From: Angiostrongylus vasorum
Lineage: Eukaryota > Nematoda > Chromadorea > Rhabditida > Metastrongylidae
Reading direction: 5' to 3'
Assembly: GCA_018806985.1 (NCBI GenBank)
Contig: JADANN010000227.1
Span: 293,128-357,127, forward strand
Length of the DNA stretch: 64,000 bases
The notes under the pieces are model-generated. The model worked only from the letters and a program-made list of their open reading frames with translations. It was not told the DNA's origin and did not search any database. Position numbers and translations under genes: made by a program. Below are positions 22,257-32,905 of this stretch, in pieces; positions within the stretch are counted from its first letter, which is position 1; each line of letters begins with the position of its first letter.

Positions 22257-22632
22257 ATTTTGAAAAAAATATGTCTTTCATCTTCAATGCTCATCTGACT
22301 TACAAAGAACTACTTCCTTGTAACAAGATGTTCCCGTTTCGTTTAATTCTATTCAACTCAGCTACAGTCTAATTTGATCTGCCACTCATTAGTTTTAATG
22401 TCAAGGGAATTCGAAAGCTGTTAAGAACCTATAATCAGTGATAGTCGAGAACCTGTCCTCGGATAATTATTGTGGGGATTCTTCATAGGAAATCAATTCT
22501 TATATTTTCAATGGGTAAGCCTCTACAGATTCCGAAGGACGACAAGCTAAACGTGCTACTTACCTCTGATCTTAAAGCCGAATTGAGTTCTTCACTGTTT
22601 GATTTTTCAGGACTAAAAGACGACAGTATTAA
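22257..22632. other. unassigned
   Basis: No gene or repeat recognised. Confidence 0.3.
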
Positions 22633-22990
22633 TCAATAATGTTCTTCTTCCGAAAATAATTTATCGGCTTGCTTACCATTGTGTTCTTGCTTCTTTGTAG
22701 GTCCTTCTCCTGAAAAGATCTCAAGAAAGTTTTTCATATAAAACTTTTCAAAGAAAGACTTAAAGAATCTGATTTTTGAGTTTTGGAAGCTGTTCCATTT
22801 TACTTGTACACCTGAATGTCCCATCTCATGTTCTTGTGGATCGTCCCGTACAAACTGCACTGCTCTCTTCACGGTGACGGACTCTGGAAAAAGTCCTTGT
22901 TTCCAGGAGTCGCTTTGAAGTACGAGTACAGCCGAGTGACAATCGCTTTCGCAGGTTGTGTAGATATTCTTTTTCGACGATATTCAAGTC
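22633..22990 (-). other. possible host exon(s), unidentified
   Basis: A minus-strand open stretch with protein-like composition (SVTVKRAVQFVRDDPQEHEM, then GEGPTKKQEHN). Strong acceptor-like TTTTTCCAG lies near 22892 and CTTTTCAG near 22720, and donor-like GTAAGC near 22673. These would define one or more short exons. I do not recognise the family, and the frame is closed upstream by a stop. It matches no repeat seen elsewhere in the window. A decayed gene or chance is equally possible. Confidence 0.25.
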
Positions 22991-24139
22991 TTCATTCCGT
23001 TCACCTCAGTATCTTTCTAGCTGATACGTCCTCAACTATTCGGATAATACGACCATTTCTACTTCCCTTTCGATTCATGTCCTGTTGAACTAGAAATGGA
23101 TATATAAGCCGATGTTTCAACCGATATGATGCGACGCTGTAAGCATACTTCAGCAGCAAGTGAAAATAATGCCACGATTCAATGATTGAATGTTGGATAT
23201 AGTTGAAGGGACACGTCCATATCGAATCTGAATACATGTCAATTCATAAAGGACTTTCCCTTAAGAAAAATCAGCACATTTATTGGTGTGTTAGGGTATG
23301 TGACGGCATCGCAAAGAAGTTCAGTGGTGTCTTATGCCGCTTTCCATCTCGTAGAGTGTTTTGCATTCGTCATTTTTCATGTTTTTTGAACGTTCTAGAG
23401 AACCATGAAATGTGGTTTTTTTTTGGATTTAGCGTCTTGAGCCAGTTTATTGTCATTAAGTAGGGTTTTATTCTTCTTTTTCACAGATCTTATATCGATC
23501 AGTTCCGTGGAACGTAGTAGTTCGAGTTGGTTATCAGTGCCGAACTGTTCGAGTTAATCACCAGTTTGAGATAGAATGCTCGACTTTGTACGAATTTGCC
23601 ACACAGGACTTCCTATTGTTTCCACAGTGCAACTCTCAAGCTTGGGTCATTGAACTGCTTATAGCATTAATAATGCAATAATGGCGACATGTCGATTTGA
23701 AAAAAATGTAAACAAAAAGTATAAACAGACAACGGAGCTAAGATAAGTCAATAAGCAAAAAGCTACACTGAAAATAAGAGAATGGCTTCTGCAATATTCT
23801 GGTGATGTAATATGAGGAAGTTTTATACGGAACGCTTCTCATCCAAGAAAATTGAGGAGCAAATAGCTACGCGGGAGCAGACAAGACCAAATGGTTGATA
23901 ATGAGAGTAGCCTGCGTAATAGTAGACTGGGGAAGTGAAATGACTGTAGCAAAGAGTGAGGAATAACTGAGACATCGGTGACTGGAGCGGAAAAGGCAAA
24001 ACCTACGAATGATGTTAACGTTGCATATATAAATGGAGAGCTCGGCGCTCGAATTTTACTACGTGAAATTAGAAGGCAAACAGAAGAAGACTGCAGAAGC
24101 ACTACTTAAACGAACTGAGGGTCGAATAATGACGCTGGT
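22991..24139. other. unassigned
   Basis: No supported gene or repeat. ORFs at 23203-23463 and 23839-24102 lack motifs and splice context. Confidence 0.35.
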
Positions 24140-24400
24140 GCTTGTATGCCTTCCCTGATTGGCTGATTGGCGGAGTGCTGTTAAAGAATACTAAAATGAA
24201 TTTCCAAGCCGACCGTCATTTAACCTCTCGGTCGGAGATCCGTCTCGGTGCGATTACGAAGACGCCATATCGAGAAGAAGATCAACTGTGGACCATTGAC
24301 TCGGTTCATTGGCTCTGATGAAGACGAAGACGTCGAAACACTAGCCGAAGTAAGCATTATTATCAACCTCGTGTAAGTACAACAATTTAAAAACTAGAGT
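24140..24400 (+). repeat. PLE arm, single, with decayed hammerhead
   Basis: Matches the arms at 60480-60740: agatccgtctcggtgcgatt, acgaagacgcc, caactgtggaccat. The hammerhead core is CTGATGA at 24315-24321, helix II GACG/CGTC at 24323-24334 and GAAA at 24335-24338. The following CACT, in place of CGTT, loses the required U before the cleavage base. Helix I (GGCT/AGCC) is perfect. Only one arm is present. Confidence 0.6.
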
Positions 24401-24684
24401 TAACGATCAAATGGAGATTCGAGAAAGCTTCTCAATTAGTATACTCTGACTAAACCGCTTGTTTGAGGACGATGCAACAGGTTGTATAGAATGTTGATAC
24501 GAAATTGATTTGCAAGTGAATGACAACTTTCGTTATTTTCTGGAGAATGTTCTTCACAGACTTATTCTACTTCATGTTTCTTTGAGCTCTCCATATATCG
24601 CACCTGCTTCTTTGGTGCTTCTCGGAAAATGTTGATGTCGTTGACAAATCAAGTATCTGATGAGAATTTTCCATCAGAACACAA
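24401..24684. other. unassigned
   Basis: No gene or repeat recognised. Confidence 0.3.
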
Positions 24685-24945
24685 CGTAGTGGTTAGAGCT
24701 GCTTTGCAACAGTCGTTGGTTCGATGCCCGGCTCCGGCCTCATCGAGCCTATATACGGGGTCGGCAAATTTGAATCCGCCTTGTCTGGAACGATAGCAGC
24801 ACAGACTTTTCACGTCGGTAGGCCACCGCAAGTCATTGTATAGGCAATCTATGCATTGAGTAACATTTATTGATGGTTAATAAATCCGTTTAAGTGGTCT
24901 ACTCCTTAAGGATTGATCAACACTGATCCTTTATCCTTGTTGTCC
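24685..24945 (+). mobile_element. SINE-1 copy
   Basis: Forward SINE-1. The head has cgtagtggttagagctgc (box A) and gttggttcgatgccc (box B). The body has ggggtcggcaaatttg and cgtcggtaggccaccgcaag, and the tail taaggattgatcaacac and tttatccttg. The central part is diverged. Confidence 0.75.
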
Positions 24946-26335
24946 TTATCATAACCAGACTGCTTTGAACGCTTGGACTTCTTTTAAAGACATTCACGTG
25001 CACAAGGTGGCTAAATGACATTTTAATGTTCTAGATCACCTTTCCTTATCAGAACGACAGTAAGCAAGATTCATTTCTACTTCGCGATTGCAAACCATGG
25101 TCGATCGTATTGTTGTTTGGCTTTCTCATAAAAACTTTGCCACTCCTTATATTTCTAATCGCAACTCTGCTTTTAGAGAAAGCAAACGATGCAGCTTTCG
25201 TACAGCGGAAGGCTTTTTAGATTTGATGCGAAACGCCTAACGGAGCAGATTCTTTCATTCAACTGAACTGACTACGGCACTATGCATTCCTGAAGTACAG
25301 AGTCTTTTCCAGATTTTTTCTGGTCATGTACTGTTTCGCGCTTTCCTCTGCAGGATTTGCTGCTTTTAGGTCGTTTCCATCTTCACCTAGGTAATACTAA
25401 GTCAGCTTCACATGTTTGATGTGCGCTCATGGATAAGCAGCTGACTTGATCCTCGCTGGGAAATGAACACTACGCTGTTTTAAATCTCTGGGATAACGGT
25501 CACCATGTTGAGACTGTAAAACAGCTTAAACGGAGAATTCTCCACTATTCGGCATTTACTACTTAGGAATTATCACACATTATGCGTGATTGAAAATTAC
25601 TCTGCCTAAGACTCACTTCGCACTCTCATCTTCAGACTTGGTTCTTTTCGTTTTCGTTTTCGATTTTGGATGTACCGGGTTCCCTTTTTCTTTAGTATTT
25701 TTTCTGCAAGTTGTCAATTTTAGACTTTAACTTCTGTAAAGTGTTTTCAGGAATCAGTGGCTCATTTGAAACCCCGTAACTATTAAGTTCTAAATGTCAT
25801 TCATTATAAAGAATCCAAGCAATGGTCGTCTTATTTCGAAAAAACTTGTTGTTGTGAAAGAAAACTATTAAAACACCGTTGTGTAAATTCTTAAGTATTG
25901 AAAAGAACCAACGACACCTCGTCCAACGTTGCCTGTGTCTTATGCATCAGTTCGCGATTCGACGTCATTTGATTGTCTTGAGTTGTCTTAATAATCAACT
26001 TCATGAGAACGAAATCAAGATAAACACTCTCAATAAAAGGTGCTGACGTCGTCGAGTTCTGTCAGAGACGAAAACGGATGAAGTGTTTCGTTTTTAGTAA
26101 AATCACGTCTTAGCTAATGCTTTGACAGTACGGGTTTTCAACCTTCCGCTCATGGAGGAACTCGTTTTTCGACAACTGGCGACAATTCGTCGATCATTAA
26201 AGTGTATCAGAACAACCAGAAGCAGAACTTCACGGACTTCCCTCTGACGTATTACCGTATAGTTTTTTTACACAGTATACTTTCAAATGCTTACAATGAA
26301 GGCGTCAGGGGGAATTCATAATATTTATTGATTAC
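24946..26335. other. unassigned, longest plain gap
   Basis: About 1.4 kb without ORFs over 60 codons, known repeats or convincing exons. A run of T-rich sequence (25630-25700) contains ttcgttttcgttttcg. Nothing else stands out. Confidence 0.4.
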
Positions 26336-26747
26336 TAGATTTTCCCCTTCCAACGGTATACCGCCTCATCGTGGCTGGGAGGTGTTCCTGGGTGTCGGAC
26401 TGCGATGTACAGCGAAGGATTCATTCCCTGGCAGGGTCTACCAAGCTTAGAAGGAGTCCAGCGTCTCCATCAGGAAGCCCTAGCTAAGGGTAAACCAATA
26501 CCAGAATCCACCACCGCCTGGTATCAAAGTCGCATTGTGGCAAATTCTCCTCTGATCCACAAGGGCTGCGACTGCCTGTGGTGGTGAAGACCTGGGGCAG
26601 ACTTCGGCCAGCCTGACCTCGGGATTCCAGGGAACCACAATGGCTTAAACAGAAAATCTCCGAAAAATGGAGGTTATGCTGAGGCCCGCACAACCAGTGA
26701 GGACGGGCCATTCAAGTATCAAGTATCAAGTAAGTATTAGATTTTCC
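26336..26747 (+). mobile_element. R1 repeat, full length, forward, with target-site duplication
   Basis: Complete R1 in forward orientation, flanked by the 10-bp direct repeat tagattttcc (26336-26345 and 26738-26747). The 5' end is caacggtataccgcctcatc. It ends in an AAGTATC tail of about two and a half units (26712-26733). Short heptamer tail plus duplication fits retroposition by a LINE. ORFs on both strands are not conserved between copies, so R1 is noncoding. Confidence 0.85.
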
Positions 26748-26759
26748 ACAAAGGTGCGG

Positions 26760-26935
26760 TAATTGTAAACATGGCAGTCCGACTCAACACGACGACGAAG
26801 ACATCACGTCGAGACTGCGGAAGACAGTGGACATGGATTCGGATCATCGGGTCTGAGGAAGACGAAGAAATCGAAGCGTTACCCGAATAAATGTTAGGCA
26901 GTGACCTCGTGTTAGCATATCAATGAAACAAGGTG
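26760..26935 (+). repeat. PLE arm, single, decayed hammerhead
   Basis: Resembles the arms at 38000 and 60600: cacgacgaagacatcacgtc, gaagacgaagaa and the end gacctcgtgttagcatatc with aatgaaacaagg. The core is damaged: CTGAGGA, helix II lost on one side, and GAAG in place of GAAA. Confidence 0.55.
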
Positions 26936-27537
26936 CATTATAAACATGAATTGGTGACCAGTATCGTATCCCACTAGACGAAATACCGTTCCCTATTTCC
27001 TTTCATGTACGAAATATGAGACTTGAACCAGAGAAGTGGGATAAACACATGTTAAACGTTCCAAAAATTCGGAACTTCACGATGTACACTGAAGGTCGAT
27101 GAAGACAATAGTCAGCTCTGGAAAATACGCCAACGGAGTACGTTTCTGCGAAGAGATGAAGACATAAACGGCAAGAAGTGATCAAGCATTTCATGAAGAC
27201 GGTTATGAAAAAAAGAGCATGCCGTGCTTGACGATATGCGTGTGAAAAAGATAAGATGTATAAGTATAAAACCATCTAAGAAAGAAAAGCAGTCCACATA
27301 CGTCCACATTGGGAACGTCATTCTCTTTTTTTTCCTCCAATTTTCCCTTCGTTTTCTTTCGCTTTGTCCACCTCTGTCCCTTCCGATTTTTTTTGCGTCT
27401 GTTTTCTTCCCTATCCTCATTCGTCGTTCCATCTTTCTCTTCCTTATTTAGCTAAACGATTTTCATGAATTCGTTACGTTACGATTTTAACACCACCGTT
27501 ATCTGAGATTCCATAAATTTTTTTCCATAGCGCTTGA
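26936..27537. other. unassigned
   Basis: A pyrimidine-rich stretch at 27320-27450 gives long but meaningless ORFs on both strands. No gene or repeat recognised. Confidence 0.35.
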
Positions 27538-27690
27538 CAAAGAAGTATATAACTACAATGATGCTGAGATATTTGCAAAACTCCGGACCGCATGTGTTTG
27601 CGGTGGGAAACGAACGCGCTATTGTCCTTTTCGGGGAGTAAAGCGCTCACCACCACACCATGCGGGTCCTTCGTTTCGCCCGTCTCTCAG
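27538..27690 (-). repeat. R3 fragment
   Basis: R3 core in reverse: aatgatgctgagatatttgc, aaaactccggaccgc, gaacgcgctattgtcc, caccaccacaccatgcgg and ccttcgtttcgcccgtctct. Single unit, no inverted partner. Confidence 0.75.
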
Positions 27691-27708
27691 AAAAAACTTA
27701 TAATAACT

Positions 27709-27960
27709 TTATTCGCATAACAACAATTCAATTTTGATGGTTGTCACTTCTGGGTCCATGTGTGGCCAATCAACCGACAGCACAAGCGTTCTGAGATTCA
27801 CATTGTCTTCCGAAAGAATTGGTACCCGCTTCTGACATAGAGAGAAGGCTTCTTGTGATGATGTCAGATTCAGGTGTTGCCGTTGTGCAACACGATTGAT
27901 CGCGGCACAGATTTCAGAGAGGGAATCCAGACTGACTTCTTTCTATATGCGATTTCAGAA
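27709..27960 (-). other. possible terminal host exon, unidentified
   Basis: On the minus strand, an AG near 27930 (catatag) opens a frame of about 70 codons with protein-like composition (SLSEICAAINRVAQRQHLNL to VTTIKIELLLCE) ending in TAA. An AATAAA overlaps the stop. No family recognised. Frames further upstream conflict, so it may be a decayed gene. Confidence 0.22.
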
Positions 27961-28164
27961 ACTTGTACTGAAAGGTCGTAGGATGGAAGAAATAAGAGAG
28001 CTTTTCTGCTACCAATACTACAGCACAGTCAGATGGAAAGGGTTCCACACCCATTCGACATGGATGCTAGAAGAATGTCATTTCGCGTCGGTCCCAACGG
28101 CGCTTCTTTGGACTCTTTTGCGCTGTTTTCAACAGTTTGGCTACCTGTAACAGTGTGAATTTTA

Positions 28165-28450
28165 TTTTTTACTTCCTCCACGACCTGTCAGCACATCTGC
28201 TGTGCGGACCACTGCATTTCTTGCAATTGATTCGTTTTCCTCGCATTCATCGTCCACGAAAGTGTTCGAACACAACGCAAGTTGTTTCGGGTGCTATTCG
28301 GACATTTGATTTCCTTTGTGAATATGGCAGAATCATTCTTGGAAACAGCCCTTCTAAGACGTTCCCACGTCGATTGGCGGAGAGTGTTGGCAAGGCGGTT
28401 GAACCAGCACCTTCCTTTCTGATGGAATGCGTCACGTCACTAACCACTCC
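28165..28450 (-). mobile_element. SINE-2 copy
   Basis: Reversed SINE-2. On the minus strand the head is tagcggagtggttagtgacg (box A-like) and gctggttcaaccgcc (box B-like). Then come cgtgggaacgtcttagaagg, cgaacactttcgtggacgat and the 3' end gtccgcacagcagatg. The same order occurs at 54955-55280. Confidence 0.65.
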
Positions 28451-29004
28451 GCTACAGAAAAGTTCTGATACATCGACGTCAACAAGGCATTGTCTTCAGT
28501 TTACGAGGATATTAGCAGTTGTCGGTTTTTGTCATACATAGTTATCATGTTAAGGAACAATTATCTTTCTTCCTGAGAAATAAATTTCAATGGTAGAACA
28601 GTACTGGTGTCAACAGCACGGCAAGACGGTTTTCATTGCCCCGTCTATCTCGTATTCCAGTTTTTTCAGATCGTACGATCACTTTCGACGGTTCTTCCCA
28701 TTTTGAAGTTAGATATTGTGACAACACGTCGATAGATCACTTTTTGTTGCTCATCGCGTCCTTGAAGTGATGACAGCCCTTATCAACAGTACAGGTTGAT
28801 GATTAGTAATTAATAACCGTGATTCTTTTTTAATGGAAGTTAAAAAAATTGGAGAGCCAAACGAGGTGATAGGATCCACTGTAACGCAGGGATTGTAAGT
28901 ATGACATACCATATGCTATCGATATTTCTTTTTGGCGTCTGCATTTCACAAATAAGAGTTTTACATTAAGTCAACATATTTCAATTTTAGAGACACTACA
29001 GCGC
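28451..29004. other. unassigned
   Basis: No gene or repeat recognised. Confidence 0.3.
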
Positions 29005-29225
29005 CCTGCGCCTCGGCTTCACTAGGTCTTCCATAGCACTGGGTTCAGGAAATTGCTACCAGCCTTGAGGATACAATACTACTGCCATGACACATTCGTA
29101 GGCCACTGAAACTTATTGTATGGGCCAGATATGTATTGAACCAGCTCCACTATGCTTAATGAAGGTGAAGGCAAGGCTCATGCCTTAGGAACTGATCAAC
29201 GCTTAACGCTATATCTTTTATCCTC
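29005..29225 (+). repeat. SINE-1 copy, diverged
   Basis: Body and tail of SINE-1: cattcgtaggccactgaaac, ttattgtatgggccagatatg, gaactgatcaacgcttaacg and atcttttatcctc. The head is strongly decayed. Confidence 0.6.
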
Positions 29226-29635
29226 TGACGGTTTCGTCACTCCTGGCTCCCAACTGGGCTGTCGTATAGAATTTTAATGGGCTGGGATTTAAGGGGGAAT
29301 GTGTGGATCGAAGGCGTCTGAAAAGACTGTTCTGGTAGTGTGGGTGTAAGGAGAGAAGCGATTTACATGTATTCATTGTAATGCAAACATTAAGTCGATG
29401 CTCAGTTTGTGGGTGCCAGGCTTCTGTAGATCACTCACTTTCTTCCATAGAGTCGCTAAATAGTTTTGTGATGTATTTCACCAATCAGCAGCTCAGCTGG
29501 ACCAGAGGAAGGTTTGTTAACTTGCTACTGAGCTCCTTGTTGGCATTCGGCGTTACTTGAACTAGGATGTTCTCTGCCGTACGTTACACTTCCACATTCA
29601 GGAAAACCTAATAGAAATAAAAAAGCTAATCTTCT
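29226..29635. other. unassigned
   Basis: No gene or repeat recognised. Confidence 0.3.
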
Positions 29636-30665
29636 GTATTTTTAATGAGCAAACACGAGCTTTTTACGTTTTTCTTTAGTAATGAAAAGCTGATGTTTCG
29701 GCGGATTTTGCCTTTTCAGAGCCCCCGAAAGGTCAGGTTCACTGCAGTCTACCCAGCCAAACACCTCCATAACCAAAACAGAACAAAAAAACGCAGAACA
29801 AAGATTTCAAAAGCATTAGAAACAAAATAGCTTCTTCGCACACTCAGCGCTTTCTATGAGTCCTACAATGTGTATTTTATGTGGACAAAAAATGGGCGGG
29901 GGTTTACATGAATAGGTAATTTGCTCTTCTTACATTAAAATATCAATTAAATACTGTGTGAGGTCACGCGTGATAACGAGGCACTCTTCGCTGCGGTTCA
30001 TTTTTTGGATTCTCGGAATTTATCCACAATGCTTCAAGAGTTCTACGCGCTGAACTTTTAGATACCTATTTGAGGATTATGACTTTCTACTTCAAAATCT
30101 TCACCTTTATGTCTCTGTGTCCTCTGCCCACCTAGTGGAATGTTTGCTTTAACTCTAAGTTTACGACTAGGTGTTCTTTTATACGCATGCAGAGTGGTAC
30201 TTTTCCCATTTCGCCAATGTATTCGTCTCCACCATTTTGTAAGACATCAAATAAACCGTAGCTCATGCAATTACCCTCTCTACCGTTAGAGCATATTATG
30301 CGGTTTTGCGTTGTATAGACGTTCGTACAGGCGGTTGCGAACTAACTGGCGGCTTAGAGCGCTCGCTCGGTGCTATTTCGGTCACTGCTACCAAATCCTT
30401 TGGAATGGTCGTTTTCGCTAGTCCACGCGGAACACTCAGTAGAAGGCTCACAGAAAGCGGTGAATGTGTGACGAAGATATTTTTGTCTCGAATACATTTA
30501 AAATTTTGGTTCCATGTTTTTTTCTGTTTTGGTTATGGAAGTGTTTGGTTGGGTAGCTTGCAGTCAACCTGACCACTTTAGGCGCTGAACATTGCGAAAT
30601 CCGCCGAAACGTCAGCTTTCTCGTCAATAGAGATTCAAGTAACAAGCTCGTGTTTGCTGATCAAA
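29636..30665 (-). mobile_element. Penelope-like element remnant 2
   Basis: A second PLE with the layout of remnant 1. Inverted arms of about 210 bp (29636-29850 and 30450-30665) share gagcaaacacgagct at the outer ends, then the hammerhead-type block and ttttggttatggaagtg. Between them lies a minus-strand GIY-YIG fragment. Both arm ribozyme motifs are damaged: CTGAAAA on the left and CTGAACA on the right, although GAAAC and the helix II side ATCCGCC survive. Confidence 0.7.
29940..30250 (-). pseudogene. decayed GIY-YIG domain of a PLE
   Basis: Reading the minus strand across frameshifts gives GGDEYIGEMGKVPLCMRIKEH at about 30230-30170. It aligns with SCGEEYIRETSRPLCVQIKE at 18490-18550 and here keeps Tyr-Ile-Gly. 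Further on come fragments with an EALWINSENPKM-like end and EECLVITRDL near 29960. Several frameshifts and stops make it a pseudogene. It was too broken to appear as one ORF. Confidence 0.7.
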
Positions 30666-31579
30666 AACAGCCAGGTTAACGGAAAGTCGGTCTTGGAAAA
30701 GAAACTGAATTTAAGGGAGAAAAAATTGTTGTGCGAACCTTTGCGCGTCTTTTGCCTTCTTTACAGTTCACAAGCAAAAACAGAGAGCCGAAATACACCA
30801 TGAAATAGAGAAACAGGAAGTTCATTGAATGCAGCCGTCTTCCGACAGCGTCCGTTTCAACTGATTCAGAAAAACATCATTGACCCTACTAAAGTTATCA
30901 CAAAAATTGGTAGCAGAATAGCGAAAGCTTACTGTAAACAGTGATCTAAGGGGCACATTTACTTATCCACTTATACTTGACAGTAACAGCAATAGCGACA
31001 AAAACAGCATTTCCCTTCTCAATAACGTGTTCGATAACATTTCTCCCACACACTTACTGTTCAGATTTCTTAAGGCAACTCGAGGTAGAAAGGCCGTTCT
31101 CAGCTTAATTCCCGTTGTTAGGCTGGTTATACTCGATGTTATATAGCTCGAGCATTCAGGGTTGCATATCTAACCTTTTGCGATCACTCCTAATTTCGTG
31201 CGTGTGACCCAGCGCACCAAACCAGACCAAAGCCTGCGCATTAAAATCAATATGTACGATTCGTACTATACCTCAGCGTACATATCGATATCAATGCGCA
31301 TAGGTACGAAAGGGTTAAATTAATGTCAGTGAGCGTCAATAACGAATCAGTTTCGTCGTTTTCTTTTTTTTCTAACTCAAACTTTTATCTCGATCTCTCC
31401 ATACCAGCCGTCCATCTCATTAGGCACTCTTTCACTTTTTCTGTTCTCCTAGATTGTCGATGTCTTTTTCCTTCTACAGTTCTACCTTTGCTTTCGATCT
31501 ACACACTCCTGGATCTGAAAAGTATCTGAAATTACAATGTTTCTATTCACTGTCTATTCTTTTCCCATCGCGAGGCACT
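30666..31579. other. unassigned
   Basis: No gene or repeat recognised. The ORF at 31323-31529 is T-rich and unsupported. Confidence 0.35.
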
Positions 31580-31757
31580 ACGTGAAATACAACCACAAGA
31601 ATGCTGAGATATGAGCAAAACTCGGAACCTCAAGAGCTTCGAACTCCCAGTTTCCCTTTCCTGAGCGCATAACAGTGAACCCCCTAAAAAGAGTAATCAC
31701 GGTTTCGAAGCACACCCAAGGTTCCGAGTTTTGCTCATATCTCAGCATTTTTGTGGT
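31580..31757. repeat. R3-type palindrome
   Basis: Inverted repeat with arms of about 47 bp (31582-31628 and 31708-31756): atacaaccacaa.aatgctgagatatgagcaaaactcggaacct and its complement. The spacer of about 80 bp carries box B-like gcttcgaac in one direction and ggtttcgaagc in the other, consistent with two tRNA-like cores head to head. Confidence 0.8.
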
Positions 31758-32032
31758 TGCATATGAGATTTTTCGAATGACTAAACTATGCGATGCAGTT
31801 GTGGGCAACAATTCAGAAGGTCTTCCAAACGCTCTATGGGCGATTTGACTCTCAACGTCGTTGGGATACAGTCTACGCTCCATCAGCATAGAAGGGCTTA
31901 GATTAGCGAAGTGCTTGTGAGGCATGTCATACTATATTAACCGTAATACGCCGTAAATATTAAAAGCAAAGTACGTTGAGCATATCTGGAAACAGTTTCC
32001 ATTCGGATTCCGGAATTATTGTCAAGTCTTTC
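31758..32032. other. unassigned
   Basis: No gene or repeat recognised. The minus ORF at 31578-31925 runs across the palindrome and is unsupported. Confidence 0.3.
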
Positions 32033-32105
32033 AATGATGCTGAGATAGTTCTCGATATTCTTGTTGAGCAAACACGAGGTGTTACCTTATTCTTTATTCC
32101 GTTAA

Positions 32106-32142
32106 AGCTGACGTTTCGGCGGATTTCGCCTTCTTCAGAGCC
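32106..32142 (-). ncRNA. hammerhead ribozyme motif, H2 type, intact core
   Basis: Minus strand: helix I GGCU (32142-32139), CUGAAGA (32138-32132), helix II GGCG/CGCC with loop AAAUC, GAAA (32117-32114), CGUC (32113-32110), helix I AGCU (32109-32106). All core positions of CUGANGA...GAAA...GUC are present. Helix III is reduced to the self-complementary ACGU, so cleavage would probably need a dimer. A paired copy in the opposite direction is at 32423-32459. Confidence 0.65.
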
Positions 32143-32422
32143 TGGAAGGGGAACATTGATAGGCAATCTACTAAGTCAAACGCTCCGATAACACATACAG
32201 AAAGATGAGAATCTAAATCGCAATCACACGATAAACAGCTTCTCGAAAAAACCCATCGTTTATTACGTGTCTTCCACTGAGGGAGAACAGCTGATCAGAG
32301 TCGCGCATGGGCGATAAATGCACCGCACCACATGTTGATCGTGTGGTTCCGATTTAGATTCTCATCTTTCTGTATGTGTTAACGGAGCGTTTGAGTAAAT
32401 TGCCTATCAATGTACCCTTCCA

Positions 32423-32459
32423 GGCTCTGAAGAAAGCGAAATCCGCCGAAACGTCAGCT
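32423..32459 (+). ncRNA. hammerhead ribozyme motif, H2 type, core intact
   Basis: Plus strand: helix I GGCU (32423-32426), CUGAAGA (32427-32433), helix II with one mismatch (AGCG/CGCC), GAAA (32448-32451), CGUC (32452-32455), AGCU (32456-32459). It differs from its inverted partner at 32106-32142 by one base in helix II. Confidence 0.6.
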
Positions 32460-32544
32460 TTAACGGAATAAAGGATAAAGTAACACCTCGTATTTGCTCA
32501 ACAAGAATATCGAGAACTATCTCAGCATCATTGAAGGTTATATT

Positions 32545-32905
32545 TCGCAATATACCCTGCGTTAAAAAGAATAGGCGGTAAATAATAAGTTAAAGTTGTG
32601 ATTATAACTGCAGCCTCAGCTTAACTGGGTTCGTTGCCGATTTGGGCTCCCCAGATCAATCCCGTTGACGGGTGATTGCTGATGGTAAAAAGATCGATAG
32701 AACTAGCTGAGAGACAGCCGAAACGAAGGACCCGCATGGTGTGGTGGTGAACGCGTCACTTCCCGGAAAGGACAAGAACGCGTTCGTCCCCCCACCACAG
32801 ACACCTGTGGTGCAGAGTTTTGCAAATATCTCAGCATGATTAAAGTTATATTTCGCAATATACCGTGCCATTGAAAAGAATGGGTGGAAAATAAATAAAG
32901 TTAAG
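32545..32905 (+). repeat. R3 unit, forward
   Basis: 32545-32600 is the tail of one R3 unit (atatttcgcaatataccctg, gaataggcggtaaataataag). It is followed by a full unit with the cctcagcttaactgggttcg start, box A-like catggtgtggtggtgaacg at about 32737, box B-like gcgttcgtcccc at about 32780, then the same tail near 32860-32905. The tandem order shows the junction between units. Confidence 0.75.

Larger units (their letters stand above)
32033..32540. mobile_element. PLE arm pair without endonuclease
   Basis: Two inverted arms of about 200 bp (32033-32235 and 32335-32540) with a spacer of about 100 bp. The arms are very similar: aatgatgctgagatagttc, aagctgacgtttcggcgg, ggcaatctact and gatgagaatctaaatcg, each matched by its complement on the right. 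Each arm holds a hammerhead motif. No GIY-YIG sequence is present, so this is an arms-only derivative. The outer ends contain the aatgatgctgagata block also found in R3, which suggests insertion at or capture of an R3 copy. Confidence 0.75.

Noticed and set aside
26405..26587. ORF shared by several R1 copies
   Set aside because: The frame is broken differently in each copy and on both strands, with no conserved start or stop.
27112..27451. ORFs of 106 and 75 codons on opposite strands
   Set aside because: Lys/Arg/Glu-rich on one strand and Phe/Leu/Pro-rich on the other, as expected from a purine/pyrimidine tract.
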